Shown: positions 18,430 to 27,879 of the stretch, in pieces
Numbering within the stretch: the first letter of the stretch is position 1
Layout: each line of letters begins with the position of its first letter
Notes under the pieces: generated by a model
Seen by the model: the letters and a program-made list of their open reading frames with translations, nothing else
Told to the model about the DNA's origin: nothing
The model's database searches: none
Translations under genes and position numbers: made by a program
Source of the DNA: Glutamicibacter uratoxydans
GTDB taxonomy: Bacteria; Actinomycetota; Actinomycetes; Actinomycetales; Micrococcaceae
Reading direction: 5' to 3'
Assembly: GCF_006539925.1 (NCBI RefSeq)
Contig: NZ_BJNY01000006.1
Span: forward strand, 155,807-219,806
Length of the DNA: 64,000 nucleotides

Positions 18430-19398
18430 ATGACGACCCAAAAGCTTGACACTTCCGTTCGCGCCATTGCTGTATGGCTCGCACGAAGCGTCAAGAGCTT
18501 GGGGAATCATTCAGACCGGCTTAACGCCATCAACATCTTCCCCGTGGCGGATGGCGATACGGGAAGCAACCTGTATCTGACCGCCCGGGCAGGACATGAC
18601 GCGGTGAGCAAACTGGATAGCGATGATATTGGAGCTTTCCTTGAAATTGCCGCGCGCGCGGCCATGGAGTCAGCGCGCGGCAATTCCGGAACATTGCTTG
18701 CGGTGTTCCTCAGCGGGCTCAGCGAACCACTCAAGGGCAAAGAGCGGTTGACCGCACCGTTGCTGGCCCTGGGCCTGGAACGGGCCAAGGTCCGCTCCTG
18801 GTCTGCGTTGAGCGAACCGGTGGAAGGCACCATGCTCTCGGTGATCAACGCCCTGGCATTGGCCGCCGCCTCGACGCTGAACCACCTCAAGGTTGACCTC
18901 GAAAGCCGCGCCGCCCTGGACACGCTGCTTTCGCAGATGACCCAGGCCGCCCGTCTAGCAGTCCAGGGAACCGAAAACACCCTGCCCTCCCTGGTGAAGG
19001 CAGGAGTCGTCGACGCCGGAGCCGTCGGCATGATGATCATCATCGATGAGATGTGCGCCGCGGTGCGCAATGAGCACGCCGACTTTGAGGACTACGAAAA
19101 ATTCCACGGCTACCATGTCCAGGACCCGCATGTGCACCTTGAGTACGAAGCGGCCCAAGGTCTTGAAGTCATGTGCACCATCACCCTTGATGCGCTGGGC
19201 GCGGCCACCCTGCGTGGACAGCTGGATTCGATCGGCGACTCGGTGATCATGTCCCCGGTCAACCAGCTGGATGAAGACACCTACCGCTGGCGCGTGCATG
19301 TCCACGTCCCAGACTCGGATGCAGCCCTGGAATTGATCAGGAAACAGGGCGAGCCAGTAAACATCAGCGTGACCGACCTCTGCGTTCATGACGACTAA
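18430..19398 (+). CDS. DAK2/DhaL-domain protein, short FakA-like
   Basis: The N-terminal two thirds is a DhaL nucleotide-binding domain with the Mg-ligand motif FPVADGDTGSNL (about 37-48) and the ARGNSGTLLA loop. The end (about 245-322) resembles the FakA middle domain and its HVHV strand. FakA fatty acid kinases are about 550 residues, so this 322-residue protein lacks the C-terminal domain. Whether it still serves as a FakB-dependent kinase is uncertain; no fakB is in the window. It overlaps the recG start by 11 bases, matching the common DAK2-recG arrangement. Confidence 0.85.
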   Translation: MTTQKLDTSVRAIAVWLARSVKSLGNHSDRLNAINIFPVADGDTGSNLYLTARAGHDAVSKLDSDDIGAFLEIAARAAMESARGNSGTLLAVFLSGLSEPLKGKERLTAPLLALGLERAKVRSWSALSEPVEGTMLSVINALALAAASTLNHLKVDLESRAALDTLLSQMTQAARLAVQGTENTLPSLVKAGVVDAGAVGMMIIIDEMCAAVRNEHADFEDYEKFHGYHVQDPHVHLEYEAAQGLEVMCTITLDALGAATLRGQLDSIGDSVIMSPVNQLDEDTYRWRVHVHVPDSDAALELIRKQGEPVNISVTDLCVHDD

Positions 19399-21577
19399 AA
19401 AACTTGCAGCAGATTTTGAACAGACAGCCCTGGCAGACGCGCTGGGCGCCAAGCATGCAGCCGCCCTTGAAAAGGCCTTCGGCTACCAGAGTGTTGGCGA
19501 GTTCCTGCGCCACTTCCCGCGCCGTTATGTAGAGGTCGGGGAACTGACCCCCATTGCCGAGCTGCCCTTCGACGAGCACTCCACAGTGGTTGCCCAGGTG
19601 GTGAATGTCAGCCAGCGCCAGATGCACTCGCGCAAGGGATTCATCTTTGAAGTCACCGTGAGCGACGAGCTGGGAGATGCCGGCCAAGAACTGCGGATGA
19701 CATTCTTCAACGGCTACCAGGCCCGCAACGACCTGCAGGTCGGAACCATCGCCATGTTCAGCGGCAAGGTGGGCTGGTACCAGGACCATCTGCAGCTCTC
19801 GCAGCCGGACTACGCCATCCTGGATGAAGCTTCCCAGGCGGATCCAACCCCGATCCCCATCTACCCTGCCTCCGCCAAGATGCCGAACAAGCGGATCCGC
19901 GATTTGATGGGCCTTCTGCTTGAGCACGTGAACGAGCAGAACCTGCCCGAATTCCTGCCTCAGCCGCTGCTCGACGCGCGCCGCTATCCCGCCCGCTGGC
20001 AGGCGTTCTTCAACCGGCACCACCCGCGCGACCTCAAGCAGGCGTATATCGCCAGGCAGCGCTTCGCCTATGAAGAGGCATTTATCCTCCAGCTGTCGCT
20101 GGCGCAGAAGAACGCGCAGCTGGGCAGCCAGCACGCGGTGCCAAGAGCCCGGACCAGTGGGGGACTGGCGGACAAATTCGACGCCAGGCTTCCCTTTGCC
20201 CTGACCGAAGACCAGCTGCAGGTCGGTGAAGAGATCAGCGGGGACTTGTCGCTGGAGCACCCCATGCACCGGTTGCTGCAAGGCGAGGTGGGCTCCGGCA
20301 AGACGGTGGTGGCGCTGCGCGCCATCCTGCAGGTCATCGACGCCGGCGGCCAAGCGGCGCTGCTAGCCCCCACAGAAGTCCTTGCGGCCCAGCACTACGC
20401 GTCCATTACCAAGATGCTCGGCCCTCTGGCAGATCCAGGGCTCTTCGGAGAAGGCGAAGGCACCGGAGTGGCTCTGCTGACCGGATCGGCCAAGACCGCC
20501 CAGCGCCGCGAGGCCCTGCTGGGCATTGCCAGCGGCGAAACCGGGCTGATCATCGGCACTCACGCGTTGCTCTCAGACCAGGTGCGCTTCGCCGAGCTGG
20601 GGCTGGTCGTGGTCGACGAGCAGCACCGCTTCGGCGTTGAACAGCGCGACGCCCTGCGCGCCAAGGCTGGGGACGCGATGCCCCACACTCTGGTGATGAC
20701 AGCTACCCCGATCCCGCGCACCGTGGCAATGACAGTCTTCGGAGACCTAGAAACCTCAACTATCAAGCGCCTGCCCGCCGGACGCGCGCCGATCTCCACC
20801 CACATCGTCCCGATGCAGCTGACCGGCTACCGCGACAGGCTGTATTCGCGGATCCGCGAAGAAGTGGCTAAGGGGCACCAGGTATACGTGGTCTGCCCAC
20901 GCATCACCGAAACTGCGGGGGAGCAGGGAGTGCTGCTGGCCACCTATGAGGACACCTCTGCGCAGACCATGAGCGTGGAGATGATGTTTGAGATGCTGCG
21001 CTCTATGCCCGAATTCGAAGGCGTGGAAATCGAAAGCCTGCATTCCCAGCTGGACGCTGCAGACAAGGCGCAGATCATGGATGACTTTGCCGCCGGCTCC
21101 ATCGACGTGCTGGTCTCCACCACCGTCATCGAAGTCGGCGTGGACGTGCACAATGCGACGCTGATGGTCATCATGGATGCCGAACGCTTCGGCATCTCCC
21201 AGCTGCACCAGCTGCGCGGCCGAGTGGGCCGCGGCGGCCTGCCCGGAACTTGCCTGCTGACCACCTGGCTGGATGCGGACCACGCCTCGGTCAACCGGCT
21301 GCGGGTCATCGAATCCACCCTTGACGGGTTCGAACTGGCGGAGGCCGACCTGCTTGAGCGCAGGGAAGGAAACATCCTTGGCGTACAGCAGTCGGGCAGC
21401 CAATCGACGCTGCGCGAGCTGAGCATCATCAAGGACCGCACGCTCATTGAACAGGCGCGCCATGACGTCCAAATTCTCATGGGCTACGCGCAGTGGCATC
21501 ACGAGTACCCGCTGCTCTTCAAGACGGTGATGGGCTGGGTCGACGAATCCACCCGCGAATTCTTGAACAAGAACTAG
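19388..21577 (+). CDS. recG: ATP-dependent DNA helicase RecG
   Basis: Branch-migrating helicase that reverses stalled forks and processes Holliday junctions. The N-terminal wedge (OB-like) domain is followed by the SF2 core: Walker A GEVGSGKT (about 299-306), the DEQH box in VVVDEQHRFG (about 410), TATPIPRT, and the late LRGRVGRGG motif VI. Length 729 is typical. The ATG lies inside the end of the DAK2 gene, implying translational coupling; rsmD follows after 20 bases. Confidence 0.96.
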   Translation: MTTKKLAADFEQTALADALGAKHAAALEKAFGYQSVGEFLRHFPRRYVEVGELTPIAELPFDEHSTVVAQVVNVSQRQMHSRKGFIFEVTVSDELGDAGQELRMTFFNGYQARNDLQVGTIAMFSGKVGWYQDHLQLSQPDYAILDEASQADPTPIPIYPASAKMPNKRIRDLMGLLLEHVNEQNLPEFLPQPLLDARRYPARWQAFFNRHHPRDLKQAYIARQRFAYEEAFILQLSLAQKNAQLGSQHAVPRARTSGGLADKFDARLPFALTEDQLQVGEEISGDLSLEHPMHRLLQGEVGSGKTVVALRAILQVIDAGGQAALLAPTEVLAAQHYASITKMLGPLADPGLFGEGEGTGVALLTGSAKTAQRREALLGIASGETGLIIGTHALLSDQVRFAELGLVVVDEQHRFGVEQRDALRAKAGDAMPHTLVMTATPIPRTVAMTVFGDLETSTIKRLPAGRAPISTHIVPMQLTGYRDRLYSRIREEVAKGHQVYVVCPRITETAGEQGVLLATYEDTSAQTMSVEMMFEMLRSMPEFEGVEIESLHSQLDAADKAQIMDDFAAGSIDVLVSTTVIEVGVDVHNATLMVIMDAERFGISQLHQLRGRVGRGGLPGTCLLTTWLDADHASVNRLRVIESTLDGFELAEADLLERREGNILGVQQSGSQSTLRELSIIKDRTLIEQARHDVQILMGYAQWHHEYPLLFKTVMGWVDESTREFLNKN

Positions 21578-21597
21578 TGAACTGAAGGTCTGAGACT

Positions 21598-22191
21598 ATG
21601 AGCCGAATTATTGCCGGAGCCGCCGGCGGCAACCCCCTGAAGTCGGTGCCGGGAGATGCCACACGGCCCACCACCGACCGCGTCAAGGAAGCACTGTTCT
21701 CCCGGCTTGAGAGCTGGGACATTATTTCAGGAGCGCGGGTCCTTGACCTGTTCGCCGGCTCCGGCGCCCTAGGGCTGGAAACTGCCAGCCGCGGGGCACG
21801 CCAGGTCACCCTGGTGGAGAAGGCGCCCAAGGCGGTGGCCGTGTGCCAGCAGAATGCAGCGCTGGTCAACAAGGTGCTGAAGAACGAGACTGTCAACGTC
21901 CACCGCGGCTCGGTTGACTCGGTGCTCGACCTCTACTTCGACGAATCCACCGGGCAGCCGCGCAAGACCTTTGACGTGATCTTCATGGATCCGCCCTACC
22001 CGCTCACCGAAGCGGAGCTGGAAACCACCCTGGCCAAGGCGGCAAGGATCCTTGCCGAGGATGCCACCTTGGTCATCGAGCGCTCCAGCCGCTCGCCCGA
22101 GCCCAGCTGGCCGGCGTCCATTGAACTGATCGCCTCTAAAAAATACGGCGAAACCCAGTTATGGTTTGCCGAACCCGTCCAGGCCGACTGA
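21598..22191 (+). CDS. rsmD: 16S rRNA (guanine966-N2)-methyltransferase
   Basis: Rossmann SAM-dependent methyltransferase. SAM motif I is DLFAGSGALGLE (about 50-61) and the catalytic N6/N2-type motif is DPPYPL (about 131-136). The N-terminal RPTTDRVKEALFS is characteristic of RsmD. Length 197. The last 33 bases overlap, in antisense, the 3' end of the minus-strand methyltransferase-fold gene. recG-rsmD-coaD is a common order; here two minus-strand genes separate rsmD from coaD. Confidence 0.94.
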   Translation: MSRIIAGAAGGNPLKSVPGDATRPTTDRVKEALFSRLESWDIISGARVLDLFAGSGALGLETASRGARQVTLVEKAPKAVAVCQQNAALVNKVLKNETVNVHRGSVDSVLDLYFDESTGQPRKTFDVIFMDPPYPLTEAELETTLAKAARILAEDATLVIERSSRSPEPSWPASIELIASKKYGETQLWFAEPVQAD

Positions 22192-22941
22192 GTAGTGGAT
22201 TTCCGAAGGGAAGGGGCCAGCCGCCTCGCAGGCGGCAATCGCCGAGGGGTCCAGACTCTTCTTGGCGGCGGTGAGGACCAGATTTCCCGGATACCTGCGG
22301 GTGAACATCTGCGGTGGGGCCGAGAGCATCACAAAGTCCAAGTGTTGTTCTGCTGCCTTCACCTGGCTGTCGGTAAACCGAAGCGGCGGATCGTCTCCGA
22401 TATTCACGAAGAGTAGGCCGTCGGGCTGCAGCGCCGCACCCAGCAGCTTGTAATACTCGGGCACTGTCAGGTGCTCCGGTGCTTCCGGTCCGCTGAAGAT
22501 GTCGACAATGATCACGTCAAACTGTTGGCCTGCAAGTTCATTGACCAAGACCTCGCGGGCATCGGCCACCACCGGCGTCAGGCTGCAGCCTTGGGGCAGC
22601 GGCAGCTCCTCCAAGACGAAATCCAGCAGCTCGCGCTCGATGTCCACGGCCACATGGGTGCTGCCGGGGTAGACTACGCTGGCCCAGCGGACCAGAGTCA
22701 GTGCGCCGGCGCCCAAATGCAGCATGCGCAGCGTGGAACCGGCAGGCTTGAGCACCTGGATGTGATTGGCGATTCGTGCAAGGTATTCGTAGAAGACTTC
22801 CTCGGGTCTGGCCAGGTTCACATGCGACTGCTCGGCGCCGCCGATGGCAAGAATCTTGGCATTGGGCACCAGGTCGTCGTCGAAGATGGTTGCATGCTGC
22901 TGGACGAAACCCAGCCAGCGCGAAGGGATCTTTCCGCTCAT
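22159..22941 (-). CDS. Spermidine synthase-like SAM-binding protein
   Basis: A 260-residue Rossmann protein with MLHLGAGALTLVRW as the SAM-type motif, AVDIERELLDFV as the acidic loop, and IIVDIFSGPEAPEHL, where polyamine synthases have their key Asp. It resembles the spermidine synthase-like domain common in actinobacteria, not a canonical SpeE, since the putrescine-site residues are not obvious. The true substrate is unknown. Its ATG overlaps the aminotransferase stop (ATGA-type), so the two minus genes form an operon; its 3' end overlaps rsmD tail to tail. Confidence 0.75.
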   Translation of the reverse strand: MSGKIPSRWLGFVQQHATIFDDDLVPNAKILAIGGAEQSHVNLARPEEVFYEYLARIANHIQVLKPAGSTLRMLHLGAGALTLVRWASVVYPGSTHVAVDIERELLDFVLEELPLPQGCSLTPVVADAREVLVNELAGQQFDVIIVDIFSGPEAPEHLTVPEYYKLLGAALQPDGLLFVNIGDDPPLRFTDSQVKAAEQHLDFVMLSAPPQMFTRRYPGNLVLTAAKKSLDPSAIAACEAAGPFPSEIHYSVGLDGFGKP

Positions 22942-24146
22942 CGCTTCAACTCTCCGATGCGCTGCAGCCGCGTGACTGCTTCGGCAATCACTGATTCCTT
23001 CTTGCAGAAGGCGAAGCGCAGCAGCGAGGCGTAGGCCGCCCGGTTTTCCGGATGTACAAAGACTGACAGTGGTATGGCTGCCACGCCCAGGCGTTCGGGC
23101 ATGATCCGTGCAATCTCGGTGGCATCCTCATAGCCGAGCTGGGCCACATCGGCCACCAGGAAATAGGTTCCCTGCGGGCGGAAGACCGGAATGCCGGCCC
23201 GCTCCAAACCGGCGGCCAACAGCTGCCCGGTGTGCCCCAGTTCTTCGGCGAATCCCGTGAAGAACTTATCGGGCAGGCGCAGCGCCTGGGCGACCGCGGG
23301 CTGGAAGGCCGGGCCCGAGGAATAGGTCAGGAACTGCTTGACCGTGCGCACGGCGGTGATTAGGTGCTCCGGGCCGCTGGCCCAGCCCACCTTCCACCCG
23401 GTGAAGGAGAAGGATTTTCCTGCCGAGGAAATGGTGATGGTGCGTTCAAAGCCTCCGGGCAGCGAGGCGATTGGCGTGTGCTTGGTCCCGAAGCGCAGGT
23501 GCTCGTAGACTTCGTCGGCAACGATGATGCAGTCGTGCTGGTGGGCCAGATCGACCACTTCCTGCAACACCTGGTCGCTGAGCACCGAACCGGTGGGGTT
23601 GTGCGGGTTATTGACCACGATCACGCGTGTTGCATCGGTGACCGCCGCACGCAGCTTTTCGATATCCGGCTGGAAGTCGGGGCGTTCAAGCTGCACCACC
23701 CTGTGGCGCGCATTGGCTAACCCGATCATTGCTGCATAGGAGTCGTAGTAGGGCTCGAAGGTCACCACTTCGTCGCCGGGCTGCACGAAGGCCAGCAGCG
23801 AGGCGGCGATCGCTTCGGTGGCTCCGGTGGAAACGACCACCTGGGTGGCGGGGTCCAAATTGATGCCGTAGAAGCGCTGCTGGTGTTCGCAGATCGCTTC
23901 GCGCAGATCGAGGATGCCGGAGCCCGGGGCATATTGGTTGGCTCCGCCAAGGATCGCTTCGACGGCAATCCGGCGGATCTCTTCAGGCCCTTCGGTATCC
24001 GGGAATCCCTGACCGAGGTTCACCGCCTGGTGCTTGTTGGCCAGCGCGGTGATCTCTTCGAAGATTGTCATGCTCGGCGTCCCGCTGGAGTCTAGGAGGT
24101 TGGCCGAATCAGCTGTGCGCTGCCACGGGGTGTAATCAAGGCTCAT
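22938..24146 (-). CDS. PLP-dependent class I/II aminotransferase
   Basis: Fold-type I aminotransferase of about 402 residues. It has NLGQGFPDTEGP at the N-terminus, the NPHNPTGSVLS loop, DEVYEHLRF, and the PLP-binding Lys244 in SSAGKSFSFTGWK. The pattern is close to kynurenine/glutamine- or methionine-type aminotransferases; the exact amino acid is unclear. The ATG at 24146 (protein beginning MSLDYTP) is preferred, with GGAG just upstream. The open frame extends to 24251, but that region is the divergent coaD promoter area. First gene of the minus-strand pair. Confidence 0.88.
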   Translation of the reverse strand: MSLDYTPWQRTADSANLLDSSGTPSMTIFEEITALANKHQAVNLGQGFPDTEGPEEIRRIAVEAILGGANQYAPGSGILDLREAICEHQQRFYGINLDPATQVVVSTGATEAIAASLLAFVQPGDEVVTFEPYYDSYAAMIGLANARHRVVQLERPDFQPDIEKLRAAVTDATRVIVVNNPHNPTGSVLSDQVLQEVVDLAHQHDCIIVADEVYEHLRFGTKHTPIASLPGGFERTITISSAGKSFSFTGWKVGWASGPEHLITAVRTVKQFLTYSSGPAFQPAVAQALRLPDKFFTGFAEELGHTGQLLAAGLERAGIPVFRPQGTYFLVADVAQLGYEDATEIARIMPERLGVAAIPLSVFVHPENRAAYASLLRFAFCKKESVIAEAVTRLQRIGELKR

Positions 24147-24258
24147 ATCTCCATTATGAAGTGAGCGCGGAAAACTAAGGCCAACTGTGAACGTAATGCT
24201 TGCGGGTCGCAGACCGGCGAAGCGCTGGATTCGCGAATCTTCTTGATACATTCAACGT

Positions 24259-24729
24259 ATGCGTAGAGCTGTTTGCCCCGGATCCTTTGACCCTATCCAC
24301 AACGGACACGTCGAAATCATCGCCCGAGCCGCCAGCCTCTTTGACGAGGTGATCGTGGCGGTGTCCACCAACTATGCCAAAAAGTATCGATTCACCGAAG
24401 AAGAACGCGTAGCAATTGTCGAAGAGACCGTGGGAGGACTGCGCGGAGTGACAGCCCTGCCCATGGGCAACGGCCTGCTTGCAGACTTCTGCAAGGAACA
24501 GGGAGCTGAGGCCATCGTCAAGGGGCTTCGCAGCACCGTCGACTATGCCTACGAAATCCCCATGGCCACCATGAACCGGCACCTGACAGGTGTTGAGACG
24601 GTATTCCTGCAAGCTGACACCCGTTTCACCCACCTATCTTCCTCGCTGTTGAAGGAAGTCCAGGTCTTAGGCGGTGACGTCACGGAGTACTTCCCCCGCG
24701 CTGTGATGAAACGACTATTGAAGAAGTAG
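24259..24729 (+). CDS. coaD: Phosphopantetheine adenylyltransferase
   Basis: Forms dephospho-CoA from 4'-phosphopantetheine and ATP. The nucleotidyltransferase motif is GSFDPIHNGH (9-18), with KGLRSTVDY and the C-terminal SSSLLKEV segment. Length 156 is standard. It is divergent from the aminotransferase gene. A small GGCCC/GGGCC hairpin (24737-24750) follows and may be a weak terminator before galU. Confidence 0.96.
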   Translation: MRRAVCPGSFDPIHNGHVEIIARAASLFDEVIVAVSTNYAKKYRFTEEERVAIVEETVGGLRGVTALPMGNGLLADFCKEQGAEAIVKGLRSTVDYAYEIPMATMNRHLTGVETVFLQADTRFTHLSSSLLKEVQVLGGDVTEYFPRAVMKRLLKK

Positions 24730-24801
24730 TCAGATGGCCCTATCGGGCCTCGGGAACATGCTTGAATAGTTGTAGCTTTCGATAGACAAGGTTTAAGTAC
24801 A

Positions 24802-25704
24802 ATGACATCTCCGTCGCCGATTACCAAGGCAGTCATCCCAGCAGCCGGTCTGGGAACTCGATTCCTCCCAGCTACCAAGGCCATGCCCAAGGAAATGCTG
24901 CCTGTCGTTGACAAGCCGGCAATCCAGTACGTTGTCGCAGAAGCCGTCAAGGCAGGCTTCACCGACCTGCTGATGATCACCGGCCGCAACAAGCGCGCTC
25001 TGGAAGACCACTTTGACCGTGTCCCTTCCCTGGAGTATTCGCTGGAAGCCAAGGGCGACAAGAAGAAGCTGGACGCGATCCACGAGGCCACCAGCCTGGG
25101 AGACATCCACTACGTCCGCCAGGGCGATCCGCGCGGTCTGGGCCACGCGGTGCTGTGCGCTAAGCAGCACGTGGGAAATGAGCCGTTCGCTGTGCTGCTC
25201 GGCGACGACTTGATCGACGAACGCGACGAGCTGTTGAGCATCATGGCCGAAGTCCAGCGCAATACCGGCGGTTCGGTCATCGCCCTGATGGAAGTCGCTC
25301 CGGAACAGATCAGCGCCTATGGCTGTGCGGATGTCTCAGCCGTTGACGGCGAAGACTACGTCAAGGTCAACGGCCTGGTGGAGAAGCCGTCGGTTGAGGA
25401 AGCGCCGAGCAACCTGGCGATCATTGGCCGCTACCTGCTGCACCCGCGCGTCTTCGAAGTGCTGGAGCACACGGCTCCGGGCCGCGGGCACGAAATTCAG
25501 CTCACAGATGCGCTTCAGGTGCTTGCCTCCGCTGAAGGGGAAGGCGCCGGGGTTCATGCCGTCATCTTCCGTGGCCGCCGCTACGACACCGGCGACAAGC
25601 TGAGCTACCTGCAGGCAAATATCACCTTGGCCGTGGACCATGATGATTTGGGCGATGGCCTCAAATCCTGGCTCAAGAAGTTCGTCGCAAAGCTCGACGA
25701 CTAG
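24802..25704 (+). CDS. galU: UTP--glucose-1-phosphate uridylyltransferase
   Basis: Makes UDP-glucose, the donor for envelope glycans and the substrate for GalE. The nucleotidyltransferase signature is AAGLGTRFLPATKAMPKEML (about 14-33), with VVDKPAIQYVV, LLGDDLID and VEKPSVEEAPS. Length 300 is usual. The ATG follows AAGG. The 15-base segment at 24777-24791 also occurs upstream of the acyltransferase gene at 56.5 kb. It stands at the head of the teichoic acid region but is cut off from it by a terminator. Confidence 0.95.
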   Translation: MTSPSPITKAVIPAAGLGTRFLPATKAMPKEMLPVVDKPAIQYVVAEAVKAGFTDLLMITGRNKRALEDHFDRVPSLEYSLEAKGDKKKLDAIHEATSLGDIHYVRQGDPRGLGHAVLCAKQHVGNEPFAVLLGDDLIDERDELLSIMAEVQRNTGGSVIALMEVAPEQISAYGCADVSAVDGEDYVKVNGLVEKPSVEEAPSNLAIIGRYLLHPRVFEVLEHTAPGRGHEIQLTDALQVLASAEGEGAGVHAVIFRGRRYDTGDKLSYLQANITLAVDHDDLGDGLKSWLKKFVAKLDD

Positions 25705-25713
25705 AAAACATGG

Positions 25714-25757
25714 AAAGACTACTCAGGATGCACACAAGTATCTTGGGTAGTCTTTTT
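25714..25757 (+). terminator. Terminator after galU
   Basis: A 16-bp stem (25714-25729 with 25740-25755) with two G-T wobbles is followed by TTTTT. It makes the nearby ATG-less open frame unlikely and supports the LCP start at 25819. Confidence 0.85.
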
Positions 25758-25818
25758 GATTGCACGAAGTCACCCGGGAGAACCGTTGGCTTCCTCGGAA
25801 TTTCCCGGTGGGGTAGGA

Positions 25819-26886
25819 ATGAAACTAGAAGAACCAGCACGCGAGACTTTTGCGTCCAGAAGTGCACAATTCGGCACGGCGCGGCGCAAGAAGCGCAGGG
25901 TTCGTGCAATTGTTCTCTCTGTTTTAGCGGTTGTACTTGTCGCGTTGCTCGCCGCAGGCTATTACCTGTTCAATTTGCAGCACGCCTTTAATTCCAAGTC
26001 GAATACCGTCGACTTGAATTTCACTCAGGAGCAGGAAAATGCCCGCCCGGTGAAAGACCCCGATGACGGCTCGATGAATATTCTGCTGGTCGGCGTGGAC
26101 CATGCAGATGACGACTCTGCCCAGTCCGCTGCGTTGGATGGTGCAGTGAGCCAGCGCAGCGACTCCATGATGCTCGTGCATATCCCGGAAGACCGCTCCC
26201 AGATTTACGTGATGTCCACGGTGCGCGACATGTACGTGGACATCCCCGGACATGGCAAGAACAAGCTGAATGCTGCGGTCTCCCTGGGAGGCGTCCCGCT
26301 GTTGATGCAGACCCTTGAAGGCATGCTGGACACGAAGATTGACCATGTTGCGATGATCGACTTCGACGGGTTCAAGGAACTTTCCACCGCGCTGGGCGGC
26401 GTGACGGTCAAAAATGACATCCCGTTCACTGCCCATGACACCGACTACTTCTATCCCAAGGGCGAGATCACCCTGGAGGGGGATAGGGCGCTGAGGTTTG
26501 TGCGCGAACGCAAGTCCTTCACCAATGGCGACTACCAGCGCGTGGCAAACCAGCGCAAGTTCATCGCCGCCACCGCTAGCCAGCTGCTGTCCAAGGACAC
26601 GCTGACCAACCCGGTCAAGCTCTACGACATCGTTGACAAGGTCTCCCCGTACCTTACCTTCGACAGCAATTTTGACGCTGCAACGATGGTTGGCTTGGGA
26701 ATGCAGTTGAAGAATGTCGATCCTGAGCACATGGAGATGTTCACCATGCCGACGGCGGGCTCGTCGACCAGCCCGGATGGGCAGTCGATTGAACTTCCGA
26801 ATGAAGCGGCGATTGCCCAAATTAGCGAAGCATTGAAAACCGATACCATGGCCCAATACTTGAAGGATAATCCTCCGCAAGAGTAG
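25819..26886 (+). CDS. LCP-family ligase of the teichoic acid locus
   Basis: Second LytR-CpsA-Psr protein (355 residues). It has a cytoplasmic tail with RRKKRR, one membrane helix (about 33-53) and the extracellular LCP domain with ILLVGVDHAD, SDSMMLVHI, VRDMYVDIPG, KLNAAVSLGG and FVRERKSFTNGDYQR. The start is the ATG preceded by a G-rich site (GGTGGGG); an upstream in-frame codon at 25756 overlaps the galU terminator. Its place just before the glycopolymer exporter suggests that it attaches the exported polymer to peptidoglycan. Confidence 0.9.
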   Translation: MKLEEPARETFASRSAQFGTARRKKRRVRAIVLSVLAVVLVALLAAGYYLFNLQHAFNSKSNTVDLNFTQEQENARPVKDPDDGSMNILLVGVDHADDDSAQSAALDGAVSQRSDSMMLVHIPEDRSQIYVMSTVRDMYVDIPGHGKNKLNAAVSLGGVPLLMQTLEGMLDTKIDHVAMIDFDGFKELSTALGGVTVKNDIPFTAHDTDYFYPKGEITLEGDRALRFVRERKSFTNGDYQRVANQRKFIAATASQLLSKDTLTNPVKLYDIVDKVSPYLTFDSNFDAATMVGLGMQLKNVDPEHMEMFTMPTAGSSTSPDGQSIELPNEAAIAQISEALKTDTMAQYLKDNPPQE

Positions 26887-26910
26887 GGATATTCAGTGAC
26901 GGACGCTACA

Positions 26911-26928
26911 GCTGGCGTTTATGCCAGC
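26911..26928 (+). terminator. Short hairpin after the LCP gene
   Basis: A 6-bp stem GCTGGC/GCCAGC with a six-base loop lies 24 bases past the LCP stop. There is no T-run, so it is a weak terminator candidate only. Confidence 0.35.
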
Positions 26929-27030
26929 ATGGATGGGCAGGAAAACCCTATCGATCTACTAGACTTTGAATAAGTGTCTGCGCTTTTTGCCAGATGTTAA
27001 TTGACGGAACATATTGAGGACATTTCACAC

Positions 27031-27879
27031 ATGACAGTCGCAGAGGAGGCCGAAAAGTATGGTTTGCACCGTGTTGGTGCTCGCCCATCTTTGGCTAACT
27101 ATCTGAAGCAGACTTGGGAACGTCGTGAGTTCATTTATGAGCTTGCAAAGGCCAGGGTTCAGCGGCAGAACCAGCAGAACCGTTTGGGAATGATTTGGGT
27201 TGTCTTGAAGCCGACCATGAACGCCATCATGTACGGCGTCATTTTCGGCGTCCTCCAGGGAAGTGCCAAGGGCCCGGACTTCCCAGTCTTTGTTGTCATC
27301 GGTGTGTTCCTTTTCGAATTCTTCACCACCTCGATGAATGGCGGCGCCAAGTCCATCACGGGCAACCAGGCGCTGGTGCAATCGCTCTCATTCCCCAGAT
27401 TGACGCTGCCCGTCGCCCAGGTGACGCAAAACGTCCTGACGCTGATGCCGATGGTCGTGGTGATGTTCATCTACGCGATGATCCTGGGCACCACGCCCAA
27501 GTGGTCGTGGTTTGTGATCTTGCCGCTGATTGCCCTGATGACAGTCTTCAACATGGGCATCGCGCTGATCTGCGCGCGCATTACCGTGCACGTTAGGGAC
27601 TTCACCCAGATCCTTCCGCTGGTTACCCGCGCCCTGATGTACACCTCTGGCGTGCTGTTCAGCGTTGATCGCATCCTCAACCACTGGCCTTGGCTGGTCC
27701 GGATTTTCGACTTCCACCCGCTCTACCAGTTCCTGCAGATCGCCCGCGCGATGGTCATGAACGACGCACCCTACGACCCTTTCGCCTGGGTTGTGGTCGG
27801 CGTCTGGTCGGTGCTGACACTGGCATTTGGACTTGTGTACTTCTGGAAGGCGGAGGAGCGTTATGGCCGGACCAATTAG
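27031..27879 (+). CDS. tagG: ABC-2 type transporter permease, teichoic acid exporter
   Basis: Polytopic membrane protein of about 283 residues with six predicted hydrophobic spans. The ABC-2 pattern includes QNRLGMIWVVLKPTMNAIMY near the N-terminus and FHPLYQFLQIARAMV near the end, as in O-antigen/teichoic acid exporters. The ATG at 27031 is chosen because TTGAGGA lies ten bases upstream; a TTG at 27001 lacks a ribosome site. Its end overlaps the ATPase gene by 17 bases. With the ATPase it would flip lipid-linked polymer across the membrane. Confidence 0.88.
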   Translation: MTVAEEAEKYGLHRVGARPSLANYLKQTWERREFIYELAKARVQRQNQQNRLGMIWVVLKPTMNAIMYGVIFGVLQGSAKGPDFPVFVVIGVFLFEFFTTSMNGGAKSITGNQALVQSLSFPRLTLPVAQVTQNVLTLMPMVVVMFIYAMILGTTPKWSWFVILPLIALMTVFNMGIALICARITVHVRDFTQILPLVTRALMYTSGVLFSVDRILNHWPWLVRIFDFHPLYQFLQIARAMVMNDAPYDPFAWVVVGVWSVLTLAFGLVYFWKAEERYGRTN

